Assembly: GCF_900156285.1 (NCBI RefSeq) | Contig: NZ_FTNC01000002.1 | Span: 1 to 64,000 of the forward strand | Length of the DNA stretch: 64,000 bases | Direction of reading: 5' to 3' | Origin: Halanaerobium kushneri | GTDB taxonomy: Bacteria; Bacillota; Halanaerobiia; Halanaerobiales; Halanaerobiaceae | Shown: piece by piece, positions 45,725 through 54,498 of the stretch | Numbering within the stretch: the first letter of the stretch is position 1 | Layout of the letters: each line of letters starts with the position of its first letter | Made by a program: the position numbers and the translations under genes | Notes under the pieces: model-generated | The model's database searches: none | What the model was told of the DNA's origin: nothing | What the model saw: the letters and a program-made list of their open reading frames with translations, nothing else

Positions 45725-46828
45725 CTACCTTTTTAAAGAGGATATGGTTTGATTAATAATTCTAATTATGGTATCAGCACCTGCTCGCATCGGATTAATC
45801 CGTACCATAAATTTTTCGGCTTCTGGATTCTGTTTTCGAAAAGTTCCTGAAATTCTATAAAACATAGCTCCAATCTCATAGCGAGATTCTGAACCAACTG
45901 GATAGGGAACTCCACCCTGCTCATTAACTGCTTCTAGAAATTTTTTGGCTATTGGTTTGTCAAATTCTAGAATTACAACTTTTGACTGAGCATTTGCAAT
46001 AAAAGCGTTTTTAACAGCAGCCACTTCTCCCTGCTGCAGTCGCTGATTAAGTTCTTCTACAGTCTGAGCCTGTACAGCAAGACTAACAGGTGTATTGACC
46101 AGTGAACGCAGTGCTGCTAAAGCTTCAGTTCCCTGGACCTGACTGCCACCTGAATAATTAATGGATTCAACTTTATCAAGATATTTTTTGCTACCGACAA
46201 GCAGTCCAATCCCTGGAGGGCCCTGCAGTTTAAATAATGAAAATGTGCTTAAATCAGCACCAGCTTCTACTCCGATCTGATCGACCTTCATTGCAGCATA
46301 ATTATCATCTGTAATAACAGGAGTATCCGGGTATTTAGTCTTTATAATTTCTATAACTTTAGCAAAATCATAACTGTCATCTATTTTCTGCCTACTATGC
46401 TGAACTAATACAGCGGCAAAATCTTTGTCCGGCAGCAGTTTTTGATCAGCTATTTTATTTAAACTGTTAAAATCAAATTTGGTTATCTTTAAATCCATAC
46501 TTTTAAATGTAACTTCTGTTGTTGGATAAATCGGAGCCTGATGAATTAAAACTTCAGCCCCAACCTCCAGATTGGCATTAAAAAAAGAACGAATCGCACC
46601 AGTTCCAGCCCCTCTAACTAAGAGTGCTCTTTCGGCAGCAAAAAAATCTGCCAGTACATTTTCAACCTTAGCTGTAAAACGTGGTTTTTTAAATTCTGGA
46701 TCAAGCCCATAATCTCCCCCATTTAAAAGTTCTCTGCCCTTAAATTCACGCTGAATTGAATCTACCAGTTTATATTGTAATTTGATTGCTTCAGCGATAC
46801 TTAGTGATTTAAGAGGATATATCTGCAT
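45725..46828 (-). CDS. yhfS: YhfS-like PLP-dependent aminotransferase-fold protein
   Basis: The 367-residue protein is a fold-type I PLP enzyme. The PLP lysine is Lys200 in FSLFKLQGPPGIG and the ring-nitrogen aspartate lies in VITDDNYAAM (Asp174 or Asp175). The glycine-rich loop is VRGAGTGAIR. YhfS of E. coli has no established reaction. Two PLP enzymes side by side imply that the pathway substrate is an amino acid or amino sugar. The gap to yhfX is 8 bp. Confidence 0.83.
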   Translation of the reverse strand: MQIYPLKSLSIAEAIKLQYKLVDSIQREFKGRELLNGGDYGLDPEFKKPRFTAKVENVLADFFAAERALLVRGAGTGAIRSFFNANLEVGAEVLIHQAPIYPTTEVTFKSMDLKITKFDFNSLNKIADQKLLPDKDFAAVLVQHSRQKIDDSYDFAKVIEIIKTKYPDTPVITDDNYAAMKVDQIGVEAGADLSTFSLFKLQGPPGIGLLVGSKKYLDKVESINYSGGSQVQGTEALAALRSLVNTPVSLAVQAQTVEELNQRLQQGEVAAVKNAFIANAQSKVVILEFDKPIAKKFLEAVNEQGGVPYPVGSESRYEIGAMFYRISGTFRKQNPEAEKFMVRINPMRAGADTIIRIINQTISSLKR

Positions 46829-46842
46829 ATTAAAACCTCCCT

Positions 46843-47739
46843 TTAAGAAAATAATTTTGCTGGATTATCCCTAATAATTCTATCTATCAAATCTCTGCTT
46901 ACATTTGCTTGCTTAAGTTTTGGAATAAATTCTTCGAAAAGATACTGATAACTGTGACCTCCATTTACACTTAAATGAGAAAGACGAGTAATATCAGTTG
47001 AAAGTAAAATCTGTTCCTCATAGCCAGCTTTAATCAGTTCTTTAATCAACTTAATTCTAAACTCATCACTCTGATATTGAAGCTTACCAATAGTATCAAT
47101 TCCGATAAATACACCTTTTTCTGCCAGCTGCAAAACATAATTAATATCAGCTGCTAAATCTAAATGACTGAGTGCAAGCTTAGATAATTCCGCCCCTGCC
47201 TCTTTTAATATTTTAAGCTGTTCAAAACCACAGCATCCCAGGGTTAGATGAGTAATAATTGGAACTCCAGTTTCTATTTGAGCAAGTGCAGCTGCCTGCA
47301 GTAATTTTTTTTCAGCATCAGTCACCTTCTGACTGGTACCCACCTCACCTATTACTCCAGCCTTAATATTAGTACCATCAATTCCATCCTTAATTTCGCT
47401 GATCATTAGTTCGGCTAACTGCTCTCTATTTTTTTGATAGAAAAAGCCAGGCAGATATGGTTCTTTATAAAAACCGGTACTGGCAATAATGTTAAAATCA
47501 AAAACTGACGCTAAAAACTCCAGTCTGTCTATATCCCTGCCCATTCCGATATTTGTTAATTCGACAATTGTTTTGACACCAGCCTTTTTAACTATTTTTA
47601 AATCTTCAACTAGTTCTTCTCCACCAAGCCTGGCATCCAAGTCCTTTTTTTGATCCGAAAGATCTATAGTTAAGTGTTCATGGTACATGGTAATGCCCAT
47701 TTCGGCTGGAGTTATCTCTTTATTTAAAATATTGATCAA
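46843..47739 (-). CDS. php: phosphotriesterase homology protein (PHP, YhfV)
   Basis: The 298-residue TIM-barrel metal hydrolase belongs to the amidohydrolase superfamily. Ligands are visible: His20 and His22 in YHEHL, Glu132 in GVIGEVGTS where phosphotriesterase has a carboxylated lysine, His164, His192 and Asp249. The Glu bridge is as in E. coli PHP. Relatives act on lactones or phosphorylated sugar lactones. The likely start is a TTG at 47739 behind AGGAG, overlapping the amidase gene by 20 bp. Confidence 0.87.
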   Translation of the reverse strand: MINILNKEITPAEMGITMYHEHLTIDLSDQKKDLDARLGGEELVEDLKIVKKAGVKTIVELTNIGMGRDIDRLEFLASVFDFNIIASTGFYKEPYLPGFFYQKNREQLAELMISEIKDGIDGTNIKAGVIGEVGTSQKVTDAEKKLLQAAALAQIETGVPIITHLTLGCCGFEQLKILKEAGAELSKLALSHLDLAADINYVLQLAEKGVFIGIDTIGKLQYQSDEFRIKLIKELIKAGYEEQILLSTDITRLSHLSVNGGHSYQYLFEEFIPKLKQANVSRDLIDRIIRDNPAKLFS

Positions 47740-48838
47740 AATTATCAGCTCCTAAAAAATTATTTTCTGATTTCCTATAGTTTTCAAGAAAATATCGGGT
47801 AAAAAGCTCCGGTCTTTTATAATTTTTAGCCAGCTTCTCTGCCAGTTTAATGACTTTAAAACCACTTTTAATACCAGGCCTGGCAAGCAAAATTAAAGCA
47901 ACTCCCAATCTATCAGTAGGAATGCTGATCGCTGTAGCATTAACCAGATTAGCAGCTCTCATTAAATATTTACCGCTTTTTTTCTGGCTGAAGTCAGCAA
48001 TTTTAAAACTACCGGCAACCGAATCACCATAGCCATAATAATCAATTGGACCTTCTGCAGTTATGATAATCTCATTTCCCTCATTAAAAGTCTTTTTTAT
48101 AATTTCTATTGCCTTTTTACGCTTTTCACTACCTGCAAGCTTAATCCGATTCACTTGATAATCACTTAACTCAACTTCTATCTCAGCAGTTAAAGCTGCC
48201 ATATCTTCTCCATGCGGTAATATAACAGTTTCCGTTTCCGGTAAAGCAACAGTCAGCTCATCTAAATTTGATTTTTCTGCTAAAGCAAGTTCTTTTTCTG
48301 AAAGTAATTTTTTTAATGCCAGAGTACAGATTTTAAAATCATGGGATATAAAACCAATTCCCGGTCTAAACTCTAAATTATCAGTAGAAATTCGGCTGCA
48401 ATTGCCCTGAATTCCCATTCCTTTAGCCATTAAGGAATAAAGAGAGGTAGCTGCCGCTGGAGCCAGAACTGATCCCCCACCATCTGTACCCAGAGCCAGA
48501 TCATTAATTCCTTCAAGAATATTAAGACAGCCTCCACTGCTGGAACCAGTCATTATCCGCATTGTCAGGGGATTTATTAGCTCAGGATCAACAGCCCTTC
48601 CACCACGAGCCATCTTATCAATTGTATGTAATAGGAAAGTCTGATCCTCAGTTAATTTATCCACTAATTCTTTTGATATTTGTGAGGTGTTTTTTACTCC
48701 CAACAGATAATTGTCATTTTTTGATTTACTCAACTTTTTAAATTTATCCTTAATTTTATGATTATGATAAACCACAGCTTTAGAACTGCTGTGCAGGGCA
48801 TTAATATATTTTTTCTCTAAATCAGACATTTTTTTCAT
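47720..48838 (-). CDS. divergent amidase signature family protein in the yhf-type operon
   Basis: The 372-residue protein has the serine-rich heart of amidase-signature enzymes: TGSSSGG (cis-Ser near 99-101) and, 24 residues later, GTDGGGSV with the nucleophile Ser123. The N-terminal part before this motif is shorter than usual. The lysine of the Ser-cisSer-Lys triad is not certain, with Lys49 in LLGVKNTSQ as the nearest candidate. The length is below the usual 450-500. I know of no amidase in the E. coli yhf operon, so this may add an amide-cleaving step. TAAGGAGT precedes the ATG, and it overlaps php. Confidence 0.75.
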   Translation of the reverse strand: MKKMSDLEKKYINALHSSSKAVVYHNHKIKDKFKKLSKSKNDNYLLGVKNTSQISKELVDKLTEDQTFLLHTIDKMARGGRAVDPELINPLTMRIMTGSSSGGCLNILEGINDLALGTDGGGSVLAPAAATSLYSLMAKGMGIQGNCSRISTDNLEFRPGIGFISHDFKICTLALKKLLSEKELALAEKSNLDELTVALPETETVILPHGEDMAALTAEIEVELSDYQVNRIKLAGSEKRKKAIEIIKKTFNEGNEIIITAEGPIDYYGYGDSVAGSFKIADFSQKKSGKYLMRAANLVNATAISIPTDRLGVALILLARPGIKSGFKVIKLAEKLAKNYKRPELFTRYFLENYRKSENNFLGADNFDQYFK

Positions 48839-48913
48839 TTTTACTCCTTATTTTTAAAGCAGGGGGCATTGAGCCCCCTGAATATTAATTTCTAATTACT
48901 TAAACAAAATAAA

Positions 48914-50188
48914 TTAAAAGCTAATCGAAAGTAGAACAAAGATATTAGCTATAATTCCAACTAAAATAGCTGCTGTTGGACCCACTGCCATTCTTACAAT
49001 TGGCTGATCCCCGATTTCATTTAAAATATATAAACCAGCTACAAAAAGAAAACCAAAGCCAGGTATAATTGCATTAGCTGCGTTCATACCACCAACTAAA
49101 AGAGCTACTTCCAGCAATTTAGACATTGCTGTTCTAATGTTATCACCAGCTTTTTTGATTCCAGGAAACCTATCCAGCAGACCTGCCAGTTTATCTAAGA
49201 ACAGTATTTCTAAAGAAATAATTACTGCACCAGCAATTGCTGCCAGTAGTGGATTTTTAATAAATAAAGCTGCAGCAAAGATAAATGTCATTCCAACCGG
49301 ACTGTAAACACCTGTTGCAATAGCTGTAGTTGCAATTAAAGGTATAAATCCAACTCCACGAGCCAGTGCTGCCAGGGCAGCTTCGTTTAAAGCCCCTTCT
49401 TTCATGAGATTAAGTGAAATTGGATCTCCAGCCAAGATCTGATAGGCAGTTGCTGCCGCCACTAAAGCTCCCATTACAGCCAGCATAGGTAAATTTTTCT
49501 TGATTCTAGCAACTCTTTCACTAAAGACTGAAACCAGATCGCCAACATTGGTATTACTGCTTTTTTCTCTGGTAGCAAAAATGAGTAAGATAAGCATTCC
49601 AGTAATCAGAGCCATACCTTCTGGATTAATACTTACCTCCATTCCAGCCAGCATCAGCGGACTAAAAGTCACAGCCAGCTGTCTAACAAGCCCGGCTGCC
49701 AGTAGATTAAAAACACCTTTTTTTATCCCAAACTGATAGGCAGTAGCTAAAGCAGGAAAAGCAGCAAAAGCTACAACTATCGGATCCCCAACTTTCCCTA
49801 AATCACTCAAAAAGTTAACAGGCATTTTTTCGAAAATATTAACTACAAATTCCAGACCATACATTAATCCCAGCCCGTAAAGAGCACCAACAATACCAGC
49901 AGTGACCATTCCCTTTTTGCCGTCCGGTGCCCAGGTTCCAATAACATCTGTACCGAGTAAAATACTATGTATTAAAAGTATATTAGCTGATAAACTAAAA
50001 GGAATTCCAAATCCAATTACCAGACCAAAACTCATCGCAAACGAAGTCGCCGCCAGATCTCGTTTACTCATTCTTCCTTCAACGTGTTCAGGAATAATTG
50101 GGCGAAGCCCATCATTGAATACTGCAATTCCCTTATTGGTGAGTATTGCTGCCAGTCCTCCCATTAATGCCATCAAAATTGTCTGCAT
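48914..50188 (-). CDS. yhfT: YhfT-like multi-spanning membrane protein, probable transporter
   Basis: This protein of about 424 residues has roughly ten to twelve hydrophobic helices. It starts QTILMALMGGLAAILTNKGIAVFNDG and contains HVEGRMSKRDLAATSF, both typical of the YhfT family. It is the only membrane protein of the operon and so is the likely importer of its substrate. I chose the ATG at 50188, eight bases after GAGGAG; the GTG at 50197 is too close. Confidence 0.83.
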   Translation of the reverse strand: MQTILMALMGGLAAILTNKGIAVFNDGLRPIIPEHVEGRMSKRDLAATSFAMSFGLVIGFGIPFSLSANILLIHSILLGTDVIGTWAPDGKKGMVTAGIVGALYGLGLMYGLEFVVNIFEKMPVNFLSDLGKVGDPIVVAFAAFPALATAYQFGIKKGVFNLLAAGLVRQLAVTFSPLMLAGMEVSINPEGMALITGMLILLIFATREKSSNTNVGDLVSVFSERVARIKKNLPMLAVMGALVAAATAYQILAGDPISLNLMKEGALNEAALAALARGVGFIPLIATTAIATGVYSPVGMTFIFAAALFIKNPLLAAIAGAVIISLEILFLDKLAGLLDRFPGIKKAGDNIRTAMSKLLEVALLVGGMNAANAIIPGFGFLFVAGLYILNEIGDQPIVRMAVGPTAAILVGIIANIFVLLSISF

Positions 50189-50222
50189 CTTATACACTCC
50201 TCGTTTAAATTGATATGTTTAT

Positions 50223-50579
50223 TTAATTCAAAATATTTTTCAATAAAAGTGTTACAGTTTTATCGATATGATCAGCAGTAAATCCAAAGGCTACCTTACC
50301 ATTTTTTACTTCTTCCTTTATTTTTTCAGCTTTAGGACCACGCCCGGGCATAGAGACAGTGGCACATTTTGCATTAGTTAAAATAGCCATTGCCATTCCC
50401 AGCGCTCCTCCACCTCCTGTATGACAGGCACCAAAATAATAGTCAGCATTTCCAGTTTTAATGGCTGTAGCTGCCTGAATATCATCCATAATCTCAACTT
50501 CGACTTTTTCACCAGCTATTTCCTTTATCTTATTTGCTATTTCCTGACGGTCAACCTGACCTCCAACAACAATTTTCAT
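50223..50579 (-). CDS. yhfU: YhfU-like small protein (DUF2620)
   Basis: The 118-residue protein contains GACHTGGGGALGMAMAIL and ATVSMPGRGPKAEKI, conserved in the YhfU/DUF2620 family. The glycine-rich stretch resembles a PTS EIIB-like or nucleotide fold, but the function is unknown. It lies 3 bp after yhfY and 34 bp before yhfT, so it may serve the transporter. Confidence 0.82.
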   Translation of the reverse strand: MKIVVGGQVDRQEIANKIKEIAGEKVEVEIMDDIQAATAIKTGNADYYFGACHTGGGGALGMAMAILTNAKCATVSMPGRGPKAEKIKEEVKNGKVAFGFTADHIDKTVTLLLKNILN

Positions 50580-50582
50580 TTT

Positions 50583-50954
50583 TTATTCCCTCCTTTCCTG
50601 TTTGATTAAATTACAAAAATGTAATGCCAGATAGTTTTTTTCTCCAGAGGGAATTTCAATTTCGGTTTCAGATTCTATTTTTTGGATAAATTCAATACAT
50701 TTAGAATAGTAAACCTCTTTTTTTAATTCTGCTAAGATCGCTTCATCTAAATCTTCAACCTCTTCTCCTCTTTTTATTCTCATCAAGGCCATTGGCAGGT
50801 GAGTTACCAGCATAGCAGCATTTTCACTTGTCATCTCAACTGCAAAATCAGATTCAAATTTTTTTAATAAATTAACAATTTTCACTTTCAATTCCGGCTC
50901 CAGCTGTTTACCCTGTACCAGAATTTCCAGACGCTCATTTAATTTCTGCTCCAT
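50583..50954 (-). CDS. yhfY: YhfY-like stand-alone PRD domain protein
   Basis: The 123-residue protein is a single PTS regulation domain with the conserved histidines in VTHLPMALMR (His51) and ALHFCNLI (His112). PRD domains are normally parts of antiterminators or activators and are phosphorylated by HPr or EIIB. A stand-alone PRD next to YhfZ suggests that it relays PTS state to that regulator. The gap to yhfZ is 10 bp. Confidence 0.82.
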   Translation of the reverse strand: MEQKLNERLEILVQGKQLEPELKVKIVNLLKKFESDFAVEMTSENAAMLVTHLPMALMRIKRGEEVEDLDEAILAELKKEVYYSKCIEFIQKIESETEIEIPSGEKNYLALHFCNLIKQERRE

Positions 50955-50964
50955 TTTTTTCCTC

Positions 50965-51900
50965 CTAATACTCCGGAATTAATTTGTGATCATAAACTTC
51001 TTTTTGAACTTCAATAACTGACTCAGGATTAATAGTTTTGCTTAAAATTCTTTTAATCATTCTGCTGTTTTTATTGACCAAAATAACTGCATTACTAATT
51101 TCTTTATTTTTCTTAATAGAGCTTTGATGCTGCAGATCAGTAAAGTTTATATTATCCAGATTTTTAATTTCATCATAATTCCAGATTGCTGCATCTATTG
51201 TTTTATTTTTAATATGCTCCATAATTTTCATGTAAGTTAATTCTACAAATTCAACTTCTTTATTTTGACATTCAAGTTCTGTCAAAACCTTATGGTCAAT
51301 TGAAGTCGAGTCAAGACCAATTTTCATTCCACTTTCAATTTTTTTGTTTTCTGGACCCGAGAATACTATTACATGTTTGGAAAGGTAGGTTCCCGAACCA
51401 AACTCATATAAAATCTCAAATTGATCATTATCATTATAATTTTTAGCTGCAAATTTAGATAAGACAATGAAATCATATTTGTCGTCTTTTAAGACATTTA
51501 ATCTTTTTTCAGCACCCCTGGTATAGGCAATACTGTAATTAAAATTAGCCGCTTTAAACTGTTTATTTAGGCCAGTTGCCAGACCTTCATAGCGAAGTGA
51601 ATAAGGAAGTGGTAATAATCCCATAATCATCCCTAAATCTGCAATTTCCCAGAGTAACTGATAATCTAAACTAAGAATATAGCTTCCAAGGTGCCCTTTT
51701 GACTCCAGTTCTACTGCCTGATGTTCAGTTAAAAATGAAATAGCTGACTGTACTGTGCCGCGACCGGTGCCATACCGTTCAGCATACCCACTAATTGTAT
51801 CAATTCTTTCACCTACGTTTTTTAAAAAGAAATCTCTGGCCAGCATTGAAGTTATAAAGCCAATTTTTGACATCATCTTACTTTTTATTTCAGAAAACAT
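50965..51900 (-). CDS. yhfZ: YhfZ-like transcriptional regulator
   Basis: The 311-residue protein has a winged-helix N-terminus of the GntR kind (TISGYAERYGTGRGTVQSAISFL, in part). The following domain of about 200 residues is of the periplasmic-binding type, which would hold the inducer. This architecture is that of YhfZ, the proposed regulator of the yhf operon. It is the first gene. A promoter (51978-52006) and a palindrome (51952-51967) lie before it, so autoregulation is likely. Confidence 0.85.
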   Translation of the reverse strand: MFSEIKSKMMSKIGFITSMLARDFFLKNVGERIDTISGYAERYGTGRGTVQSAISFLTEHQAVELESKGHLGSYILSLDYQLLWEIADLGMIMGLLPLPYSLRYEGLATGLNKQFKAANFNYSIAYTRGAEKRLNVLKDDKYDFIVLSKFAAKNYNDNDQFEILYEFGSGTYLSKHVIVFSGPENKKIESGMKIGLDSTSIDHKVLTELECQNKEVEFVELTYMKIMEHIKNKTIDAAIWNYDEIKNLDNINFTDLQHQSSIKKNKEISNAVILVNKNSRMIKRILSKTINPESVIEVQKEVYDHKLIPEY

Positions 51901-51951
51901 AATATACCTCCTTATTAATATACAATTTTCTGTACAATGATATAAAATAAA

Positions 51952-51967
51952 ATACAGTGTACTGTAT
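51952..51967 (-). promoter_or_regulatory. candidate YhfZ operator
   Basis: ATACAGTGTACTGTAT is a palindrome with 7-base arms ATACAGT/ACTGTAT around GT. It lies just downstream of the -10 box at the expected transcription start. An additional half-site CTGTAT is at 51969-51974, and TACAATTTTCTGTA (51921-51934) repeats the half-site pattern. Confidence 0.55.
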
Positions 51968-51977
51968 TCTGTATATT

Positions 51978-52006
51978 AGTGTAGCATAAGATTTTAAATT
52001 TTGCAA
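51978..52006 (-). promoter_or_regulatory. promoter of the yhf-type operon
   Basis: On the minus strand TTGCAA (52001-52006) and TACACT (51978-51983) are 17 bp apart. The boxes are near consensus and the palindrome follows at once. Confidence 0.5.
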
Positions 52007-52029
52007 CTATTAATTTGTTTTTTTAAGCT

Positions 52030-53121
52030 TTATTTGATTTCAATTAAATTATTTAACTTTCTAATTCCCAGCCCTTTCTCGTCTGGAAAACTAATCTGCC
52101 TGCCATTTAAAATTATACCACCTTCAACTGGATCTTCTGCCAAATATAATGGTGCATCTAAATCAAGTCTGGTTATATTCTTCTTAGCTGCTGCCAGATG
52201 AGCTGCTGCAGTAACTGAAACTTTTGCCTCCAACATGCTTCCCAGCATTACTTCAATCCCATAAGCTTCTGCTATTGCATTAATTTTTAATGCATTATAA
52301 ATCCCTCCCGCTTTCATTAATTTAATGTTTATTAAATCACAGGCCTGCATTTTTAATAAATGCAGACAGTCTCTGGCACTAAAGAGACTTTCATCTGCCA
52401 TAATTGGAGTAAGAACGCTGTCTCTGACAAATTTTAAACCCTGATAATCATCTGCCTTAACAGGCTGTTCTATTAACTCAGGCTTTAAGTTTTCTGCTTC
52501 CATTGCTCTAATTATTGAAACTGCTTCTTTTGGCTGCCAGCCCTGATTCGCATCAAGTCTAATTTTAATATTTTTACCAACTGCATTTCTAACTGCTCTA
52601 AATCGGTCTAAATCTTTTTGATAGTCTTTACCCACTTTTAATTTTAATACCTGATATCCATCACTAACTGCCTGGAGTGCCTCAACTTTCATTTGAGCTG
52701 GAGAGTTAACACTAATGGATAAATCAGAATTCAATGAATTTCTATAGCCACCCAGTATTTTATATAGTGGAACATCTAATTTTTGAGCAAAAAGATCATA
52801 AACTGCCATTTCCACAGCCGCTTTTGCACTGTTATTATTTACTGCAGACTCTTCAATTAAAAAATGTATTTTTTCAATATTCCCTATACTTTCTCCAATC
52901 AATTTAGGTCTAATATATTTTTGTATTATTCCGCTAATACTGGAATTTATATCTCCTGTAATTACAGCTGTTGGTGCAGCCTCTCCATATCCAATATCAC
53001 CTGTGTCAGTTTCAATTTCAACTATAATTTCTTCTGCAATTTTTACTGTTCGGAGTGATGTTTTAAATTCTTTTTTTAAAGGAACTTTTAAATAATATAC
53101 TTTTAGATCTTTGATTTTCAT
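52030..53121 (-). CDS. dipeptide epimerase (L-Ala-D/L-Glu epimerase type)
   Basis: The protein of about 363 residues is an enolase-superfamily enzyme of the muconate-lactonizing subgroup. The acid/base lysines are in LKLKVGK and INIKLMKAGG. Metal ligands are in RLDANQGW, LIEQPV and IMADESLF. The C-terminal DLDAP is the DxD motif that in Ala-Glu epimerases holds the amino group of the dipeptide. The usual role is recycling of the murein peptide L-Ala-D-Glu. The ATG at 53121 has AAGGGTGA before it. It is 17 bp after the alcohol dehydrogenase gene, so the two share a transcript. Confidence 0.86.
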   Translation of the reverse strand: MKIKDLKVYYLKVPLKKEFKTSLRTVKIAEEIIVEIETDTGDIGYGEAAPTAVITGDINSSISGIIQKYIRPKLIGESIGNIEKIHFLIEESAVNNNSAKAAVEMAVYDLFAQKLDVPLYKILGGYRNSLNSDLSISVNSPAQMKVEALQAVSDGYQVLKLKVGKDYQKDLDRFRAVRNAVGKNIKIRLDANQGWQPKEAVSIIRAMEAENLKPELIEQPVKADDYQGLKFVRDSVLTPIMADESLFSARDCLHLLKMQACDLINIKLMKAGGIYNALKINAIAEAYGIEVMLGSMLEAKVSVTAAAHLAAAKKNITRLDLDAPLYLAEDPVEGGIILNGRQISFPDEKGLGIRKLNNLIEIK

Positions 53122-53138
53122 TATTTTCACCCTTATTA

Positions 53139-54359
53139 TTAAAATGCATTCTCATAAATTTTTAAAATATCACTTAAATCTGCTTTACGAGGATTGGTGG
53201 CTAATGTAGGGTCATCTAATGCATCTCTAGCCATAGATTTAAAATCATCTTTACTGCCACCAATTTCACTGATAGATGACGGTAAGCCTAAATCAGAAAT
53301 TAGATATTTAATCTCTTTAATTGCCGCTTCTGCTGCTTCTCTTTCTGTCAACCCCTCTATTTTTGCTCCCAGAGAGTGGGCCAGTTCTGACAGCTGTTTT
53401 TTACTAACAAGTTTATTAAATTTTAATACAGCAGGCAGCATTATAGCATTTGCTACTCCATGGGGAATGTTATAGGTTGTTCCCAGCTGATGAGCTGTTG
53501 CATGACAGACTCCCAGACCAACATTGGAAAATGCCATTCCGGCCATTAATGATGCAATGCACATCCTGTGTCTGGCTTCAATATTTTCACCATTACCAAC
53601 CGCCAGCGGTAAATTTTCTACAACATATTTAACAGAGTGATCTGCCAGAGCTCTAGAAATAGTGATTGAATTTTTCGATAAATAAGCCTCTACTGCATGA
53701 ACCAGAACATCAATTCCAGTTGCAGCAGTAATTGAAGCTGGCAGACCGGAAGTTAATTCAGCATCAACTACCGCAATTTTTGGAACCAGATATTTACTGC
53801 TGATAACCATTTTTTTGTTTCTCTTGCTGTCAGTAACAACTGTAGAAACTGAGACTTCACTTCCAGTTCCTGCAGTAGTTGCAATTGCAATCAAAGGCAA
53901 ACCCGGATTTTCAATTTTATCTGCCCCCTCATATTGAGAGATTGGCTCTGGATTATTAAGCATAAAAGAAATTGCCTTTGCTGCATCCAAAGAACTTCCT
54001 CCGCCAATTGCAACAATAAAATCTACATTTTTATCACGGGCTGTCCTTACCCCCTCCATAATTACTTTATCATCAGGATCAGACTGAACCTGATCATAAA
54101 TATGAATTTGAACACCATTTTTTTCTAAGGATCTAACTGTAGAGCTGTGTAAATTAAGGTTAGTTATACCTTTGTCAGTAACTAAAAGAGCCTTATTTCC
54201 TAATTCTACTGCTTCTTTACCAATCTTTCTGACACAACCCGGACCAACTAAAACTTCTTCTGGCATTATAAACTTATAAAAATATCCCAAACCAGCTTCT
54301 TCCATTACCTGATCATAAACCATTTCTTTAATCTGATTTAATTCACTTTGATTTTGCAT
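53139..54359 (-). CDS. iron-containing alcohol dehydrogenase
   Basis: The 406-residue protein is a group III alcohol dehydrogenase. The NAD(P) fold carries AIGGGSSLDAAKA. The metal region has DVLVHAVEAYLSKN and CHATAHQLGTTYNIPHG, with the expected histidines. Family members reduce aldehydes such as lactaldehyde, propionaldehyde or acetaldehyde. The rhamnose locus upstream would make lactaldehyde, so a role there is possible. However, a terminator (54426-54463) separates the two and this gene is paired with the dipeptide epimerase. Confidence 0.88.
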   Translation of the reverse strand: MQNQSELNQIKEMVYDQVMEEAGLGYFYKFIMPEEVLVGPGCVRKIGKEAVELGNKALLVTDKGITNLNLHSSTVRSLEKNGVQIHIYDQVQSDPDDKVIMEGVRTARDKNVDFIVAIGGGSSLDAAKAISFMLNNPEPISQYEGADKIENPGLPLIAIATTAGTGSEVSVSTVVTDSKRNKKMVISSKYLVPKIAVVDAELTSGLPASITAATGIDVLVHAVEAYLSKNSITISRALADHSVKYVVENLPLAVGNGENIEARHRMCIASLMAGMAFSNVGLGVCHATAHQLGTTYNIPHGVANAIMLPAVLKFNKLVSKKQLSELAHSLGAKIEGLTEREAAEAAIKEIKYLISDLGLPSSISEIGGSKDDFKSMARDALDDPTLATNPRKADLSDILKIYENAF

Positions 54360-54376
54360 ACTAAATTCTCCTTATG

Positions 54377-54396
54377 TCCAATTTTGGATTATTATA
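54377..54396 (-). promoter_or_regulatory. possible promoter/operator of the alcohol dehydrogenase gene
   Basis: On the minus strand a perfect TATAAT (54391-54396) is followed by TCCAAAATTGGA (54377-54388), a palindrome of TCCAA/TTGGA. No clear -35 box is seen. Confidence 0.3.
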
Positions 54397-54425
54397 GTTT
54401 AAAAAAATAAAATTTGATTTATTAA

Positions 54426-54463
54426 ATATGCTATCAGCCCTACAATTAGAACTGATAGCATAT
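54426..54463 (-). terminator. terminator of the rhamnose operon
   Basis: ATATGCTATCAG (54426-54437) pairs perfectly with CTGATAGCATAT (54452-54463) around a 14-nt loop. It lies 36 bp after the rhaS stop. Confidence 0.7.
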
Positions 54464-54498
54464 AATTTTCTCAGTTAATACTGATTAAATATTAGTTT

